Assembly: GCA_017591395.1 (NCBI GenBank)
Contig: WEDG01000704.1
Location: forward strand, 30,769 to 94,768
Reading direction: 5' to 3'
Length of the DNA: 64,000 bases
Origin: Schistocephalus solidus
Taxonomy: Eukaryota > Platyhelminthes > Cestoda > Diphyllobothriidea > Diphyllobothriidae
Shown: piece after piece, positions 1 to 10,789 of the stretch
Numbering within the stretch: the first letter of the stretch is position 1
How the letters are laid out: each line of letters begins with the position of its first letter
Notes under the pieces: generated by a model
The model's database searches: none
The model's input: only the letters and a program-made list of their open reading frames with translations
What the model was told of the DNA's origin: nothing
Made by a program: the position numbers and the translations under genes

Positions 1-886
1 GTAGCTTCGACTCGGTTTGCGATTCCGACACCCAATCCCGCAGCAAGGTGTTCAGTCGCCTTGATGAATGACAGAGCATGCCATCTCATAGGTGTTGAGT
101 CTTCCAGAAGCTTATACCTAGGCATCACCTCAGGAACGCCCCCGGATAGCTGTTCCGCATAAATTGCTCGTTGATATTTTGGGCCCCACGTGCTTTTTCG
201 TCCGGGATGCTGAAATGATTTTGGATTCATTTCAAGGGTGTTCTGAAACAGCTTCATTTTTTAGCCTCTGGATGGTTCCTGTGAAAAATGTGAAACTCAG
301 AGCTGTCCATCACCTTCATGTACACCGTTGTTTATAATTCGCCATTAAGACTTCGCCTGACGAGCACATCAAGGGAGGGCGGCTACTGCTCCATCTCATC
401 TTCCCTCGGGAATTGTATATCTGGAAAGGTTGAGTTGATTAGATTATGGAACTTCTGCATCATGTAATTCCTGACAATGATAAACGTGCCGTCACCGTAA
501 CATCGCCGAATCTCGGTACCTGCTGCATGAAGACAATCTCTTGTAGGTTCAGTTTGGCCGCTAAACGGGAGATTGGGGAGCCTCATGGAATTCCCTTGAT
601 CTGTTCATAGGTTTCACCCGCAAACATGAAGTGGATCCTTTGTCAAAATTTGAACACCCTGATGAGGTGTTCAATTTTAAGTGGGCTCTAAGTTTCGTCT
701 AATGATTCATCTAGTTTCCTGTGGAAGACTTCTTCCGCTAAACTTGGTGGAATGGATATGAATAACGAAGTCACGTCGGAAGAGATTTCCTCCAACCGAA
801 TCTTTCAACCCTGGAGGCCTTAGGAATTGGGAGGATGATTGGACTGAGGTTGGCGATTTGGCTTGTATCACAACCTACGGGACAAC
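1..886. other. Left edge, no gene recognised
   Basis: I see only short open frames with no recognisable domain, and no splice-bounded exon that I can support. There is no obvious repeat apart from the SINE remnant that begins at its right end. Confidence 0.5.
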
Positions 887-1027
887 GAGCCCGTGACTCA
901 TTGTTCAGGACTTTAATTTCTAACCATCAGGTCGTGGGTTTTACCCTCAGGGATGTCAAAACCTGGAGTTTGGTATGGCCTTCTGACGACGGCTAATAAC
1001 CCAGAAAAATCATTCAAATCCCCCTTG
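887..1027 (+). repeat. Degraded tRNA-derived SINE
   Basis: This stretch aligns by eye, with many changes, to the better preserved SINE at 58414-58575. It shares the gagcccgtg start, the ggtcgtgggtt segment before the B box, and the aaacctgga, ggctaataacc and cattcaaatccc segments of the tail. The A and B boxes are mutated, so it is a dead copy. It lies about 200 bases upstream of a decayed RTE-like element. Confidence 0.55.
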
Positions 1028-1233
1028 AATTCACTAATAATTTTATTCCGTCTGATCAGATTGCACTTCCACTAAATTAAACTTCAACTGGTAGTGGATT
1101 TCGGCAGCCGTGTGGGGTGGATAAGCAGTCATATTTAGGGACAGTATGGCTTACTGCCTTGCGGACAGTGGTTCGCAGATGCATGAGTCGTATTCAAAGC
1201 AATACAGCAAACAACGACACCCATTCCCCCGCT

Positions 1234-3920
1234 ATGGCCCGTCTGCTCAGTCTGACATCCTGGAATGTTCATTCACTTTTATAAAATTGAGGGGCAACCG
1301 ACTGAAACAGAGAACGGTGCTTGTCACTGCGGAACTGGCACGTTACAAGGTGGCCATCGCTGCTCTCAGCGAGACCCGATGCTCTGAGTAAGGTTAGCTG
1401 GAAGATGTGGGCGCCGAATGCACCTTTTTTGGAGCGGCCACCCAAAAACAAAGCAATGTGACGCTGGAACGACATTGTAGAACCATTGCCCTATCTACCG
1501 CAGGACATTAACGATCGATTGATAACCCTGAACATGTTTTTTGGGGATCCGCTTTAGCCAGTATCATCAGCGCCTACGCCCCCCCAAAAATATATAACGA
1601 GGTCTGATGAAACGAAGACCAATTATAAGAGGACTTTCACGCCCTCCTAGCAGTTTTGCCGAGGGCGCACAAGGAGGTTGACCTTAGTGACTTCAACGCC
1701 CGTGTCGGGACAGACCACGTTGCCTGGGAGGGAGTGTTCGGTCCCCATAGTCTCAGCGGCTGTAACGATAACGGCCTCTATCTTCTGTAAGCCTGCGCGG
1801 GACATCGCCTCCTGTTGATCAACACCTTCAGCATTCCGACGCGGGAGAAGGCAACCAGGATAACCCTCCATTGCGGCGCTGGCAGCTGCTGGAATAGGTT
1901 CTCAGTTGGTGGGAAGATAGACAGAACGTGCTGGTGATCAAGGCGATCTGCGACGGCGATGGCTGGACGGATGAGGCTGCAGCAAAACACAAGGTAAGCG
2001 ACCACCAGATAAATTCAGTAATCTTCGGTTAAATTGGCTTGATAACTAGTTTGATTTCAGCATCCAACTGATCCAGCGACCGAACGACCTGCAGACTCCA
2101 GATGATAACGCTACCGTAGAGACACGATTATGTCAACTGCGGAACGCCATCCAGCCCACTGCCTTCGCATTTCTCCGACCCACACACCGTCAACCGCAAG
2201 ACTGGTTTGACGACAACGGTGCCGATATCAGCAGCCTACGCCCCAAGATGAACTGAATGCACAAAGTCTACCTGGACCAACGGAACGACGCCAACGAAAC
2301 AGTCTTCAGATTTCGCAGCCTTGTGCATCAACGCCCGCGGGAAATTCAGGACGCAAGGATGGCCGGAAAGACCGAGGAAATCCATAGGTATGCAGACCGC
2401 AATAAAACGAAAAACTTCATTAACTCCATCGAGACCATCTACTGCCGCTGCGCTGCTGCTCAGCTACAATGGCACAACACGCCTGAAGAAGAAATCGCAA
2501 ATTCTCATGCGTTGGGCCGAGTACTTCAGACGTGGCTTCAGCGGCCCATAAACCAATTCAAAGGCTGCCATTGGCCGGTTACCCAAAGTGTACATGGAAA
2601 ATCACCTGAATCTCCCGCCTTACCAACCAGAAACCCTCCGGGCCGGGCAAAAAATGCTCCAGCGGGAAAGCACCGGAATCCAGCGCAAGCTCGGCGGAAG
2701 TCTACAAATGCAGTGACCCCCGGCTGATAGCGGAACGTACAACGAGAAACGAGATGTGGCGCCAATGGCGTTTCCAAGGATTTCAAGGACGTGACCATCG
2801 TCCAGCTCTACAAGTGGGAAGGTAACTGACAACTCTCTGGTAACCACAGAGGCATCTTTCTGCTCAACATCGCCGGGAAGATCTTCTTTCGCAAACTTCT
2901 TAATCGTCTGAACGGCTAAATAGAGAAGGAACTGCTCCATGAACGTCAATGTAGCTTCCTACGATACCGCAGAACAACCGACAGGATTTTCCCCGCTAGT
3001 TAGCTACAAGAAAAGTGCCAGGAGATACGAACGTATCTCGACACCACCTTCGTGGGGCTGACAGAGGCCTTTGACACAGTAAATCGCGATGAACTGTGGA
3101 AAAGCATTCAGAAATTTGGCTGTTTTGAGTCATTCATGTGGGTGGTGCGTAAGCTCCACGACGGGGTGATGGCAGACGTCAGTGATAACGGGACGGTCTC
3201 CGAAGCATTTGCCGTGACCAGGGGGGGTGAAGCGAGGCTGCGCACTGGCCCCCACCCTCTTCAATCTCATGTCTTCTACCATACCGATGGACGCCTAGTA
3301 TTTTGAACGCTCTGGGATATGCATCGCCCACAGGACTGATGGGCATCTTCTCAATAGCCGGCGCATGCACGCCACGATGTGGATGTCTACGACTACAGTC
3401 CATGACCTGATCTCCGAAAATGACTGCACTCTCAACGCTGCAACGGAAGAAAACATGAAAGTATGGACGACTGCGCCAACACCGGGCTACCAATCAACAC
3501 GGACAAAATGGTGGTTGTGTACCAACCGTTAACCAACGCGGAATACAATGCTGTTTGAATTATCGCTGACGACACCCAACGTAAAACGGGGCACAAATTC
3601 ACCTTTCGAGGAAGCACACTGTCGCGCAACACGAAAATCGACGAGGTTGCTCATCGAATCTCCAAAGCTGGCGAGGCCTTCGGCAGCCTGCAAGCCTCCG
3701 TATGAATCGTCCCAGCTTCCATCTAAACACCAAACTAAAGGTGTACAAGGTAGTCGTCTTTATGACAATCCTGTGTGGAGCAGAGGCCGGGACCGTCTAC
3801 TTCAACCAAGCCAGGAAACTGAATCACCTCCATTTCAGCTTGCTCCACAAAATACCGTAGGTAAGATGGCAGGACAGGATACCGGACACGGAATGGATCA
3901 CACCTGTGACAGATCTCCAA
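1234..3920 (+). pseudogene. Decayed RTE-like non-LTR retrotransposon (EN-RT), copy 1
   Basis: A non-LTR retrotransposon polyprotein that would have nicked DNA with an AP-type endonuclease (EN) and reverse-transcribed its RNA. The ATG at 1234 begins MARLLSLTSWNVHSLL, the family's EN start, and AELARYKVAIAALSETRCSE follows at about 1330-1390. The linker (KVYLDQRNDANETVFRFRSL, then KTEEIHRYADRNKTKNF) is at 2257-2420. RT motifs appear at 3050-3200 (LTEAFDTVNRDELWKSIQKF and VSDNGTVSEAFAVTRG) and further RT pieces run to about 3900. Stops and frameshifts break it into at least eight fragments in all three frames. The C-terminal zinc-finger tail present in the 52.7-56.5 kb copy is missing, so it is also 3' truncated. 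Clearly non-functional. The clade name (RTE-like) comes from motif resemblance. Confidence 0.85.
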
Positions 3921-3949
3921 ACACAACATCATTTTTTCTAAAATAAATT

Positions 3950-6043
3950 GTGTTTTAGTGGCCTATCCTTGCCCACCCACGGTGCTGAACGCTTACGGTT
4001 ATCGCTTAGGCCCATTTATCAGCGCATGTTGCTATTGGGTGCAAAAATAACTAATTTTTGTGACATGAAAGCAATATCATACAAACTTCCAAACGTAATT
4101 ATTTCTGTTTTTCCTACATTTCATGTGACGCCAAGTTATGCAAACTTTTCACTTTACCGACTTCCCCCAGATGAGTAAATCTTGTTTGCTAGCTAATAGC
4201 AAACTTAAATGAAAGTTCGTACACACTTTAAGATGGATCTTACTTGACTGTGTCTCTCATTTTGTCGTTATTCACCTCTGATTCTGACCAACCAAGAGGC
4301 TCGTCGGCAAAATCGAACTAAGTAGAAGAAATTTCGTCAGCCAAGTTCCCACGGAATATTCGTGGAAAATATATCATTAGTATTCCGAGCCGTCTGCGAT
4401 GCTTTATTTCCATATAAAAGCTCATATTTCATAATTTTTCGGGTTTCGGATTTTTCCATCTTTAACCAAGGATGATCAAACAGATCAGGAGAAGATGCGA
4501 TCGCTTCCTGGAACTCATCTGTTCGCGTCTAGTGGCAAGCAAACATATTTCTCTTATTTCTCAAAGCGCAAAGTGAGTTAGAAAGAGTATATATGTGTGG
4601 CCGCTTTCTAACAAAAATATAATATCAACGTGAAAGAAGAAGCTGTAATATTTAAGCATATGCCTCAATACAAACTTCATGGTGGGCGACCCAATACAGG
4701 CATCATCTAAGGCGAAGGACGCTCAAAGATGGGGTCCCGTTGTACCTGGAGGCGCAAGCCCTAGCTCTTCGTTCGCTCACACAGAGAATTTCGGCAGGCA
4801 TTCCGTGAATTGTAATTATAATAAAGAAAAATTCTCGCAGAACAAAGCTTATTGTGCATATTTTCGTGCTGTTTCGTTCAGTCAACCACTACGCCTGAAC
4901 CCGCTTCCGGCCGCCATGCTTCCGTTTGGTCCTTGGGCGCCTCCGGCCTTGACTTCGTCATGTTGCCCGTGGGAGAGAAGGGAGTACAGTAAATGCTGAG
5001 CAAGCCTATTAGTAGTATAACCTAATTCACGTGCGAGTCGTCATCCCTGTGCCACCCTACCGTGTAACACACGGTAAGCATAGTCGGCAGTGACGTTAAA
5101 ACGGTCACATCGATGGCCTCTTGTCGGATAGTCGGGTTGCTGAGGCAAATAACTACCACCGATGCCATCATGAGAACATCCAGGAGCGTATTCAGTATAC
5201 CTTATTCTGCCCTTCTTGGCCATCAACTCGACTCAGAAGGTTTGCGTCCTCTGCCATAAGGTTGAAGCCAGTCATGATTTTCTTTCATAAACATCCAGGC
5301 ATCTGTTGCAACAGTTCCTTTGCATTGTCAACTTTTACCACTTTACTGGTTCCTACCGAACTGTGCTGGCCTCATGCTGTCGGTTACAAAAATGCCTTCT
5401 GGCCAAAAGGGCCCTTCGTCCTTACTGTTGATGCCTTAACTATTTTTGCGAAAATCAGGGCTCTCCTGGCTGACACTACTTTGCTTTCGAATCCTGTTCC
5501 CAAAATTCCTTTCTCACTGATTGTAGACGCTTTATCAATTATTCAGCAGAAAAAGAGGCGATCACTGGAACATGGTGTTTAGTGCCTGATGTTTCGGATT
5601 CTCTCTCGAACCATCACCAGAGACAGTTACAGAGCAGTAACTGTTGGTGCAGTTCTCCAGCGAAATCTCGTTGGTTAAATCCTGGGTTATTCAAAGATTC
5701 GAAAGGCAGCCATTCACCCAATCACCAAGGCCAGGGTCTATGGCTTTCATCGTAAATGTAAGGCTTTCTTCATGCCACAGTGGACATCGCTAACTGAACT
5801 GATTTTTCTTGGCGTTCCGGCGGCTCGAAATTGGACTTGGGCTGCAGCACGGCTGAAGTGGTCTTTGGCCTCTGACTGCTAAGCGAGATGGTAACCCTAC
5901 TCTCTAGCGGTGTTGATGAGGATTCCCACCTCTTTGGGCACAGCCTTCGATAATTCATGCGCTTGCTGTCACCGGTCCTGCCGCAATCTCCATCGACCGA
6001 ATCCTATAAGGAAAAGGGCTTGGCTGACTGCAATCACGTTGGC
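3950..6043. other. Unassigned sequence
   Basis: Several open frames exist here (for example 4679-4999 and 5121-5582 on the plus strand), but none shows a domain, a signal peptide with plausible context, or splice structure. I do not recognise any of them and treat them as chance frames in repeat-rich intergenic DNA. Confidence 0.4.
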
Positions 6044-6210
6044 AGAATGACATTACCGACAAAGGCAAGGGAGACTGAAATGACCATTTCTGACATATTA
6101 GTCATCGTCAGCCAGCAATACCTAACCCCAGGTGGTGCACCACCCGAGGCTCGAGGGCTGAGTGAGTCCCGTAACCGATCAACTACCTACCATTGCACTC
6201 ACTTTTTCGG
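6044..6210 (-). repeat. tRNA-derived SINE remnant, minus strand
   Basis: Read on the minus strand, this matches the tail half of the SINE at 58414-58575. Shared segments include the B-box region near ctcgag, the ggtggtgcacc/cacctgggg motif, the agccag...ctaata segment and the final aaatgg...ctcccttgcct tail ending near gtaatgtcatt. The head (A-box half) is not recognisable, so this is a 5'-truncated or strongly diverged copy. Confidence 0.6.
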
Positions 6211-6295
6211 CCGGTGTGACCGTGTCCAAAATCACTGGAATCGCCCTCTGAAGATCAGCTGAGTAGTCCAAGCCGGTTACTGAAGAGAATCTGTA

Positions 6296-7020
6296 AGACA
6301 AAGATGGGCCAATAAGAGTAAAGATGAAGTCTGTTCAAGCCCTTGAAAATTTTCTTTAGTATTCTGAGCTTTCAAAATCCTGTAGGAGTCCATCGTTAGA
6401 AATTGCAGCAGCAACAAAAAATGCGACAATTGAAGGGGGTAAAAATCCATTGATGAGCACCAACGCAAAACTGGCGGTAACTGTGCAGGGCTCTGTACGC
6501 CGGTGACAAATCGATACATCGATTGATTGGGCTGCCATCCGTGGACCAGGCCTCAATCGATTCTCGGCATGTCTTGTTTCCGGCGTGGGTGAATATTTTG
6601 GGGGCTGGGATCACGCATACGTGAACATAAGTTGGCGGTGTGACAGGGCGGCGAATTAGCGCAAGCTGCTGCTCACACCTATGAAACGGGCCATGAGTTA
6701 ATCTTCACAGCCGCCAAGATAATCGCCCATGCAGGAAACAAGATGAGCTGAGAATTGATTGAAGTCTAGTCCAAGGGTGGCAACTTAATCAATCGATGTA
6801 TCTATTTGGCACCGGCGTACAGAACCCTGAGCAATTACGTCCAGACTTGCATAAGTGATCATTGATTGATTTGTATCCCCTTTCAGTGTCGAATTTTTGT
6901 TGTTGTTGCTTTTTCTGACGATGGACTTCTGCAGGAGTTTGAGGGCTTCCAGCTTCGGTGTTGGAAAAGCCTTCGTCTTTCTCATGCGATCTCCGGGACT
7001 CGAAACTTCATATTTATTCA
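6296..7020. repeat. Old imperfect inverted repeat (hairpin)
   Basis: The left arm (about 6296-6612) is the imperfect reverse complement of the right arm (about 6703-7020), with a central loop of roughly 90 bases. Paired landmarks include caatcgatgtatc near 6514-6527 and 6790-6805, the caccggcgtacag segment, the gttgctgc/gttgttgct run with ac(g)atggact, and, nearer the loop, ccggaaacaag/caggaaacaag. Identity looks roughly 65-75 per cent with small indels, so this is an older event than the two younger inverted repeats downstream. No transposase or coding domain is visible inside it. Confidence 0.7.
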
Positions 7021-7440
7021 TATGTCGATATCTAACTCGTCTCACTCCTCGCCCCACATGCTTGTCCCAACCTCTCTGAGCGCAGTCCTTCGAGTAACAA
7101 TAACGATCACACCACTAGTAGCAATCCTCGAACTCACCTTCCTGGCAGTTTACTTTATCGTTTTTTTAGCTCACACTTACATGCCGGCTGTCGGTCTGTC
7201 TGAGGGATACAATACAAACTACTTTATGTTATCTCTAATTTGCTCAGCTTTTAATAGTCATTTTTCTACCTAGTGACTTCGAAATTATGTTCGTGTTCAT
7301 TCTTGCTCAAGTAGATGTTAATAAACCTTAAAAGCAAAGTCTGTTCCATTTAGGCTTAAACACATGTAACGAAGCAGTCATGGAAGCATCCTTGCCTCTG
7401 GCCTTTTATGCTTAAAAGCGTAGGTGAAATTGAGGGATCC
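7021..7440. other. Short unassigned interval
   Basis: This lies between the old and the young inverted repeats. I see no recognisable gene, repeat or regulatory element. Confidence 0.4.
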
Positions 7441-7964
7441 ACTGGTGTGAAAATTAAATTCGATCCGATAAGACCCGTAATTTTTGAAGGGCGACAGGGC
7501 TGTAGATCAAAACCGTTGAGGACGCTTGAGGATCGACATAGCCAAGACTGAGAACTGGGCGAAGCCCTAAGGTCCTCTGGCGGACAGGAAAACTTATGCA
7601 TTTTCGGGTTCTGATGCGTTCAAGGAACCCTTAACTAAGATAAGTAAGGCAGATATGCTGGTGAAGACAGCATTCCACCAACTTGCCCTTGAGCGTTCGC
7701 TCCAGGGGTACCCATCCCCCATAAGTATCCCTGTTCAAAAAGTGGGGCCTACTGAGAGACCCAGTGTACTCTTTTTAGCAGTCCTTAGCCCGGGCAATCA
7801 GAGTTGACCGCCTTTACTCCGGTCGACAGTGTCACTCTGCTGCCTGTGAGGAGACAAGAGTGCAGGGGAGGGGGGGAAGGCATTGATTCATTTGTGTTTT
7901 GCGGCTACATGCCACAACAACCTTGCATACGGTGTGAATTACCAGAATATCTTTTAGGAAAATA

Positions 7965-8261
7965 TTATAGTCCTCCTCTCCTGTGAGGGCTAAATATTGT
8001 TACCCCTGAATGGGGCTCGTAGTCATCCCAGGCGGCTGTCGAATTCAAGCGTGGGTCACTTCCTGTAGAATATACCCGACCACCCACTGTAGCCCGTTCG
8101 GATAGTTCTGTTGAGCTAGCCGCTTTAAGCACGACTAGCTTACATCGCTTGGGTTGGTTCACTTCGTGTCGTCGTAGGTAAGAACACAGACGATAACCGT
8201 TTGGACAAAAACACGGTTCTATAATGTGAAAAGATTTGCGAACTTTAAACGGTACACTCAT
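7965..8261 (-). other. 98-codon open frame in left arm, function unknown
   Basis: This frame starts at an ATG and is translated identically to 10031-10327 in the other arm. It begins MSVPFKVRKSFHIIEPCFCP and ends FSPHRRGGL. It has a basic composition and two cysteines near residues 17 and 19. I see no transmembrane segment and no family I recognise. Its conservation between arms reflects recent duplication, not selection. It could be an unlabelled exon or a chance frame. Confidence 0.25.
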
Positions 8262-8699
8262 AACCAGGTGTCTCCATGCTTAAAAACAGTAAGATAGTGT
8301 CAGTTTACGCGGGGACAAGATAAGAGATTTAAACAAATAGAAAGAGAGTTGATGGAAAAAAACAGCGTAGTTATCCAAATGAAACATTTAAATATAACAC
8401 AAAGTAAAATATCATATGAAGGGTTCTACTGTAAATGTAAAACATACGAACGGTGAGGAAGGCTGTCTAATGTTGTCCAACGGATGGTAGTGCTATAACG
8501 AGAAAACATACGTGGGTAAGTACACTACCGTTAGGTATTTGTCAGAAGACGTGAATTTGTCTGAGCCACATAGGGGTTTTAACGTCACCTTCTTCATAAG
8601 ACTTCTTGCGTTTGGGGTTTGAGAGAAGGCCAGGCAAAAGGACTATCGGGTGTGGAGAACCACACAACCCGGACACTCTCATTTGGTTCAGTTAGGCTA

Positions 8700-9560
8700 T
8701 AGAAGCGCGTACCAATGTTTGGGTGTAGCGCTAAGTGACAGTTCGACCGTCGTTGTCCATAGATGTCCACCGTATGCTCCATAGGTAAGTGGAGCAGGGA
8801 CGGTGACTTGCGCGTGATTTAGTTTAAAGTGATAGTAGACTTGCGCTGCATCTACCGCACTCTCTCCTCCTCCCCCACCCGAGCCCGGTGTCAAGACAGA
8901 GTCAAGAAGACCGGAGGCGGGAGAGGACGCAGGTGGCCGGCGTGACTGGGTCCCCTAAGTCCTAGCCGCCCCTAGGCGTGCCACCACACCTCCATGTTCG
9001 GCATTTGTTATGGGAGTACCAACCGAATAACGCCTGCCGTGCCCTAATGTGGCCCCCGTGTTGGTCCAACGCATCTACCACGTGGCCCGTTTAGGGGGCA
9101 CACGACAGTTCGACCGTCGTAGTCCGACGATGTCCACCGTATGCTCCATGGGAAAGTGGAGCAGGGACGGTGACTTGCGCGTGATTTAGTTTAAAGTGAT
9201 AGTAGACTTGCGATGCATCTACCGCACTCTCTCCTCCTCCTCTACCTGTGCCCGGTGTCAAGACAGAGTCAAGAAGACCGGAGGCGGGAGAGGACGCAGG
9301 TGGCTGGCACGGCCGGGTCCCCTAAGTCCTAGACGCCCCTAGGCGTGCCACCACACCTCCCATGCGTTCTCTCCCGCCTCCGGTCTTCTTGACTCTGTCT
9401 TGACACCGGGCTCAGATGGGGGAGGAAGAGAGTGCGGTAGATGCAGCGCAAGTCTACTATCACTTTAAACTAAATCACGCGCAAGTCACCGTCCCTGCTG
9501 CACTTACCCATGGAGCATACGGTGGACATCGTCGGACTACGACGGTCGAACTGTCGCTTA
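8700..9560. repeat. Three copies of dispersed repeat family 'R1'
   Basis: The same roughly 200-base unit occurs three times here: minus orientation at about 8740-8932, minus at about 9109-9306, and plus at about 9363-9555. Diagnostic pieces are ccaccgtatgctccat, ggtgacttgcgcgtgattta, the ccgcactctctcctcctcc run and ccggtgtcaagacagagtc. The middle copy and the plus copy share the variant gtccgacgatgtccacc, which the first copy lacks, so those two are the closest relatives. Other copies are at 13.3, 56.7-57.4 and 63.1-63.5 kb. No coding capacity is recognised. Confidence 0.8.
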
Positions 9561-10030
9561 GCGCTGCACCCAAACATTGGTACGCGCTTCTATAGCCTGA
9601 CTGAACCAAATGAGAGTGTCCGGGTTGTGTGGTTCTCCACACCCGATAGTCCTTTTGCCTGGCCTTCTCTCAAACCCCAAACGCAAGAAGTCTTATGAAG
9701 AAGGGGACGTGAAAACCCCTATGTGGCTCAGACAAATTCGCGTCTTCTGACAAATACCTAACGGTAGTGTACTTTCCCACGTATGTTTTCTCGTTATAGC
9801 ACTACCATCCGTTGGACAACATTAGACAGCCTTCCTCACCGTTCGTATGTTTTACATTTACAGTAGAACCCTTCATATGATATTTTACTTTATGTTATAT
9901 TTAAATGTTTCATTTGGATAACTACGCTGTTTTTTTCCATCAACTCTCTTTCTATTTGTTTAAATCTCTTATCTTGTCCCCGCGTAAACTGACACTATCT
10001 TACTGTTTTTAAGCATGGAGACACCTGGTT

Positions 10031-10327
10031 ATGAGTGTACCGTTTAAAGTTCGCAAATCTTTTCACATTATAGAACCGTGTTTTTGTCCAAACGGTTATC
10101 GTCTGTGTTCTTACCTACGACGACACGAAGTGAACCAACCCAAGCGATGTAAGCTAGTCGTGCTTAAAGCGGCTAGCTCAACAGAACTATCCGAACGGGC
10201 TACAGTGGGTGGTCGGGTATATTCTACAGGAAGTGACCCACGCTTGAATTCGACAGCCGCCTGGGATGACTACGAACCCCATTCAGGGGTAACAATATTT
10301 AGCCCTCACAGGAGAGGAGGACTATAA
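10031..10327 (+). other. 98-codon open frame in right arm, function unknown
   Basis: The partner of the minus-strand frame at 7965-8261, with the same translation. It lies inside the right arm of the inverted repeat and has no recognised domain. See the left-arm entry for its composition. Confidence 0.25.
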
Positions 10328-10789
10328 TATTTTCCCAAAAGATATTTTGTTAATGCACACCGTAGGCAAGGTTGCTGTGGCATGTAGCCGCAAAACACAA
10401 ACGAATCAATGCCTCCCCCCTCCCCTGCACTCTTGTCTCCCCACAGGCAGCAAAGGCGGTCAACTCTGATTGCCCGGGCTCAGGCCCGCTAAAAAGAGTA
10501 CACTGGGTCTCTCAGTAGGCGAGCGAACGCTCAAGGGCAAGTTGGTGGAATGCTGTCTTCACCAGCATATCTGCCTTATTTATCTTAGTTAAGGGTTCCT
10601 TGAAAGCATCAGAACCCGAAAATGCATAAGCCTTCTTGTCCGCCAGATGACCTTAGGGCTTCGCCCAGTTCTCAGTCTTGACTATGTCGATCCTCAAGCG
10701 TCCTCAACAGTTTTGATCTACAGCCCTGTCACCCTTCAAAAATTACGGGTTTTATCTGATCGAATTTAATTTTCACACCACTGACCACA

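Larger units (their letters stand above)
7441..10782. repeat. Young long inverted repeat, arms 7441-8932 and 9362-10782
   Basis: The two arms are near-identical reverse complements. Landmarks are the pair of 98-codon open frames at 7965-8261 (-) and 10031-10327 (+), whose translations are the same residue for residue, and the poly-purine stretch gcaggggaggggggg at 7862 paired with its complement at 10417. The left arm has about 47 extra bases near 7700-7750 that the right arm lacks, plus scattered substitutions. The central 429 bases (8933-9361) hold a third, minus-orientation copy (about 9109-9306) of the arm-end repeat. No transposase is visible. It could be a fold-back element, a recombination product, or an assembly hairpin; the indel argues somewhat against a pure read artefact. 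Confidence 0.9.
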
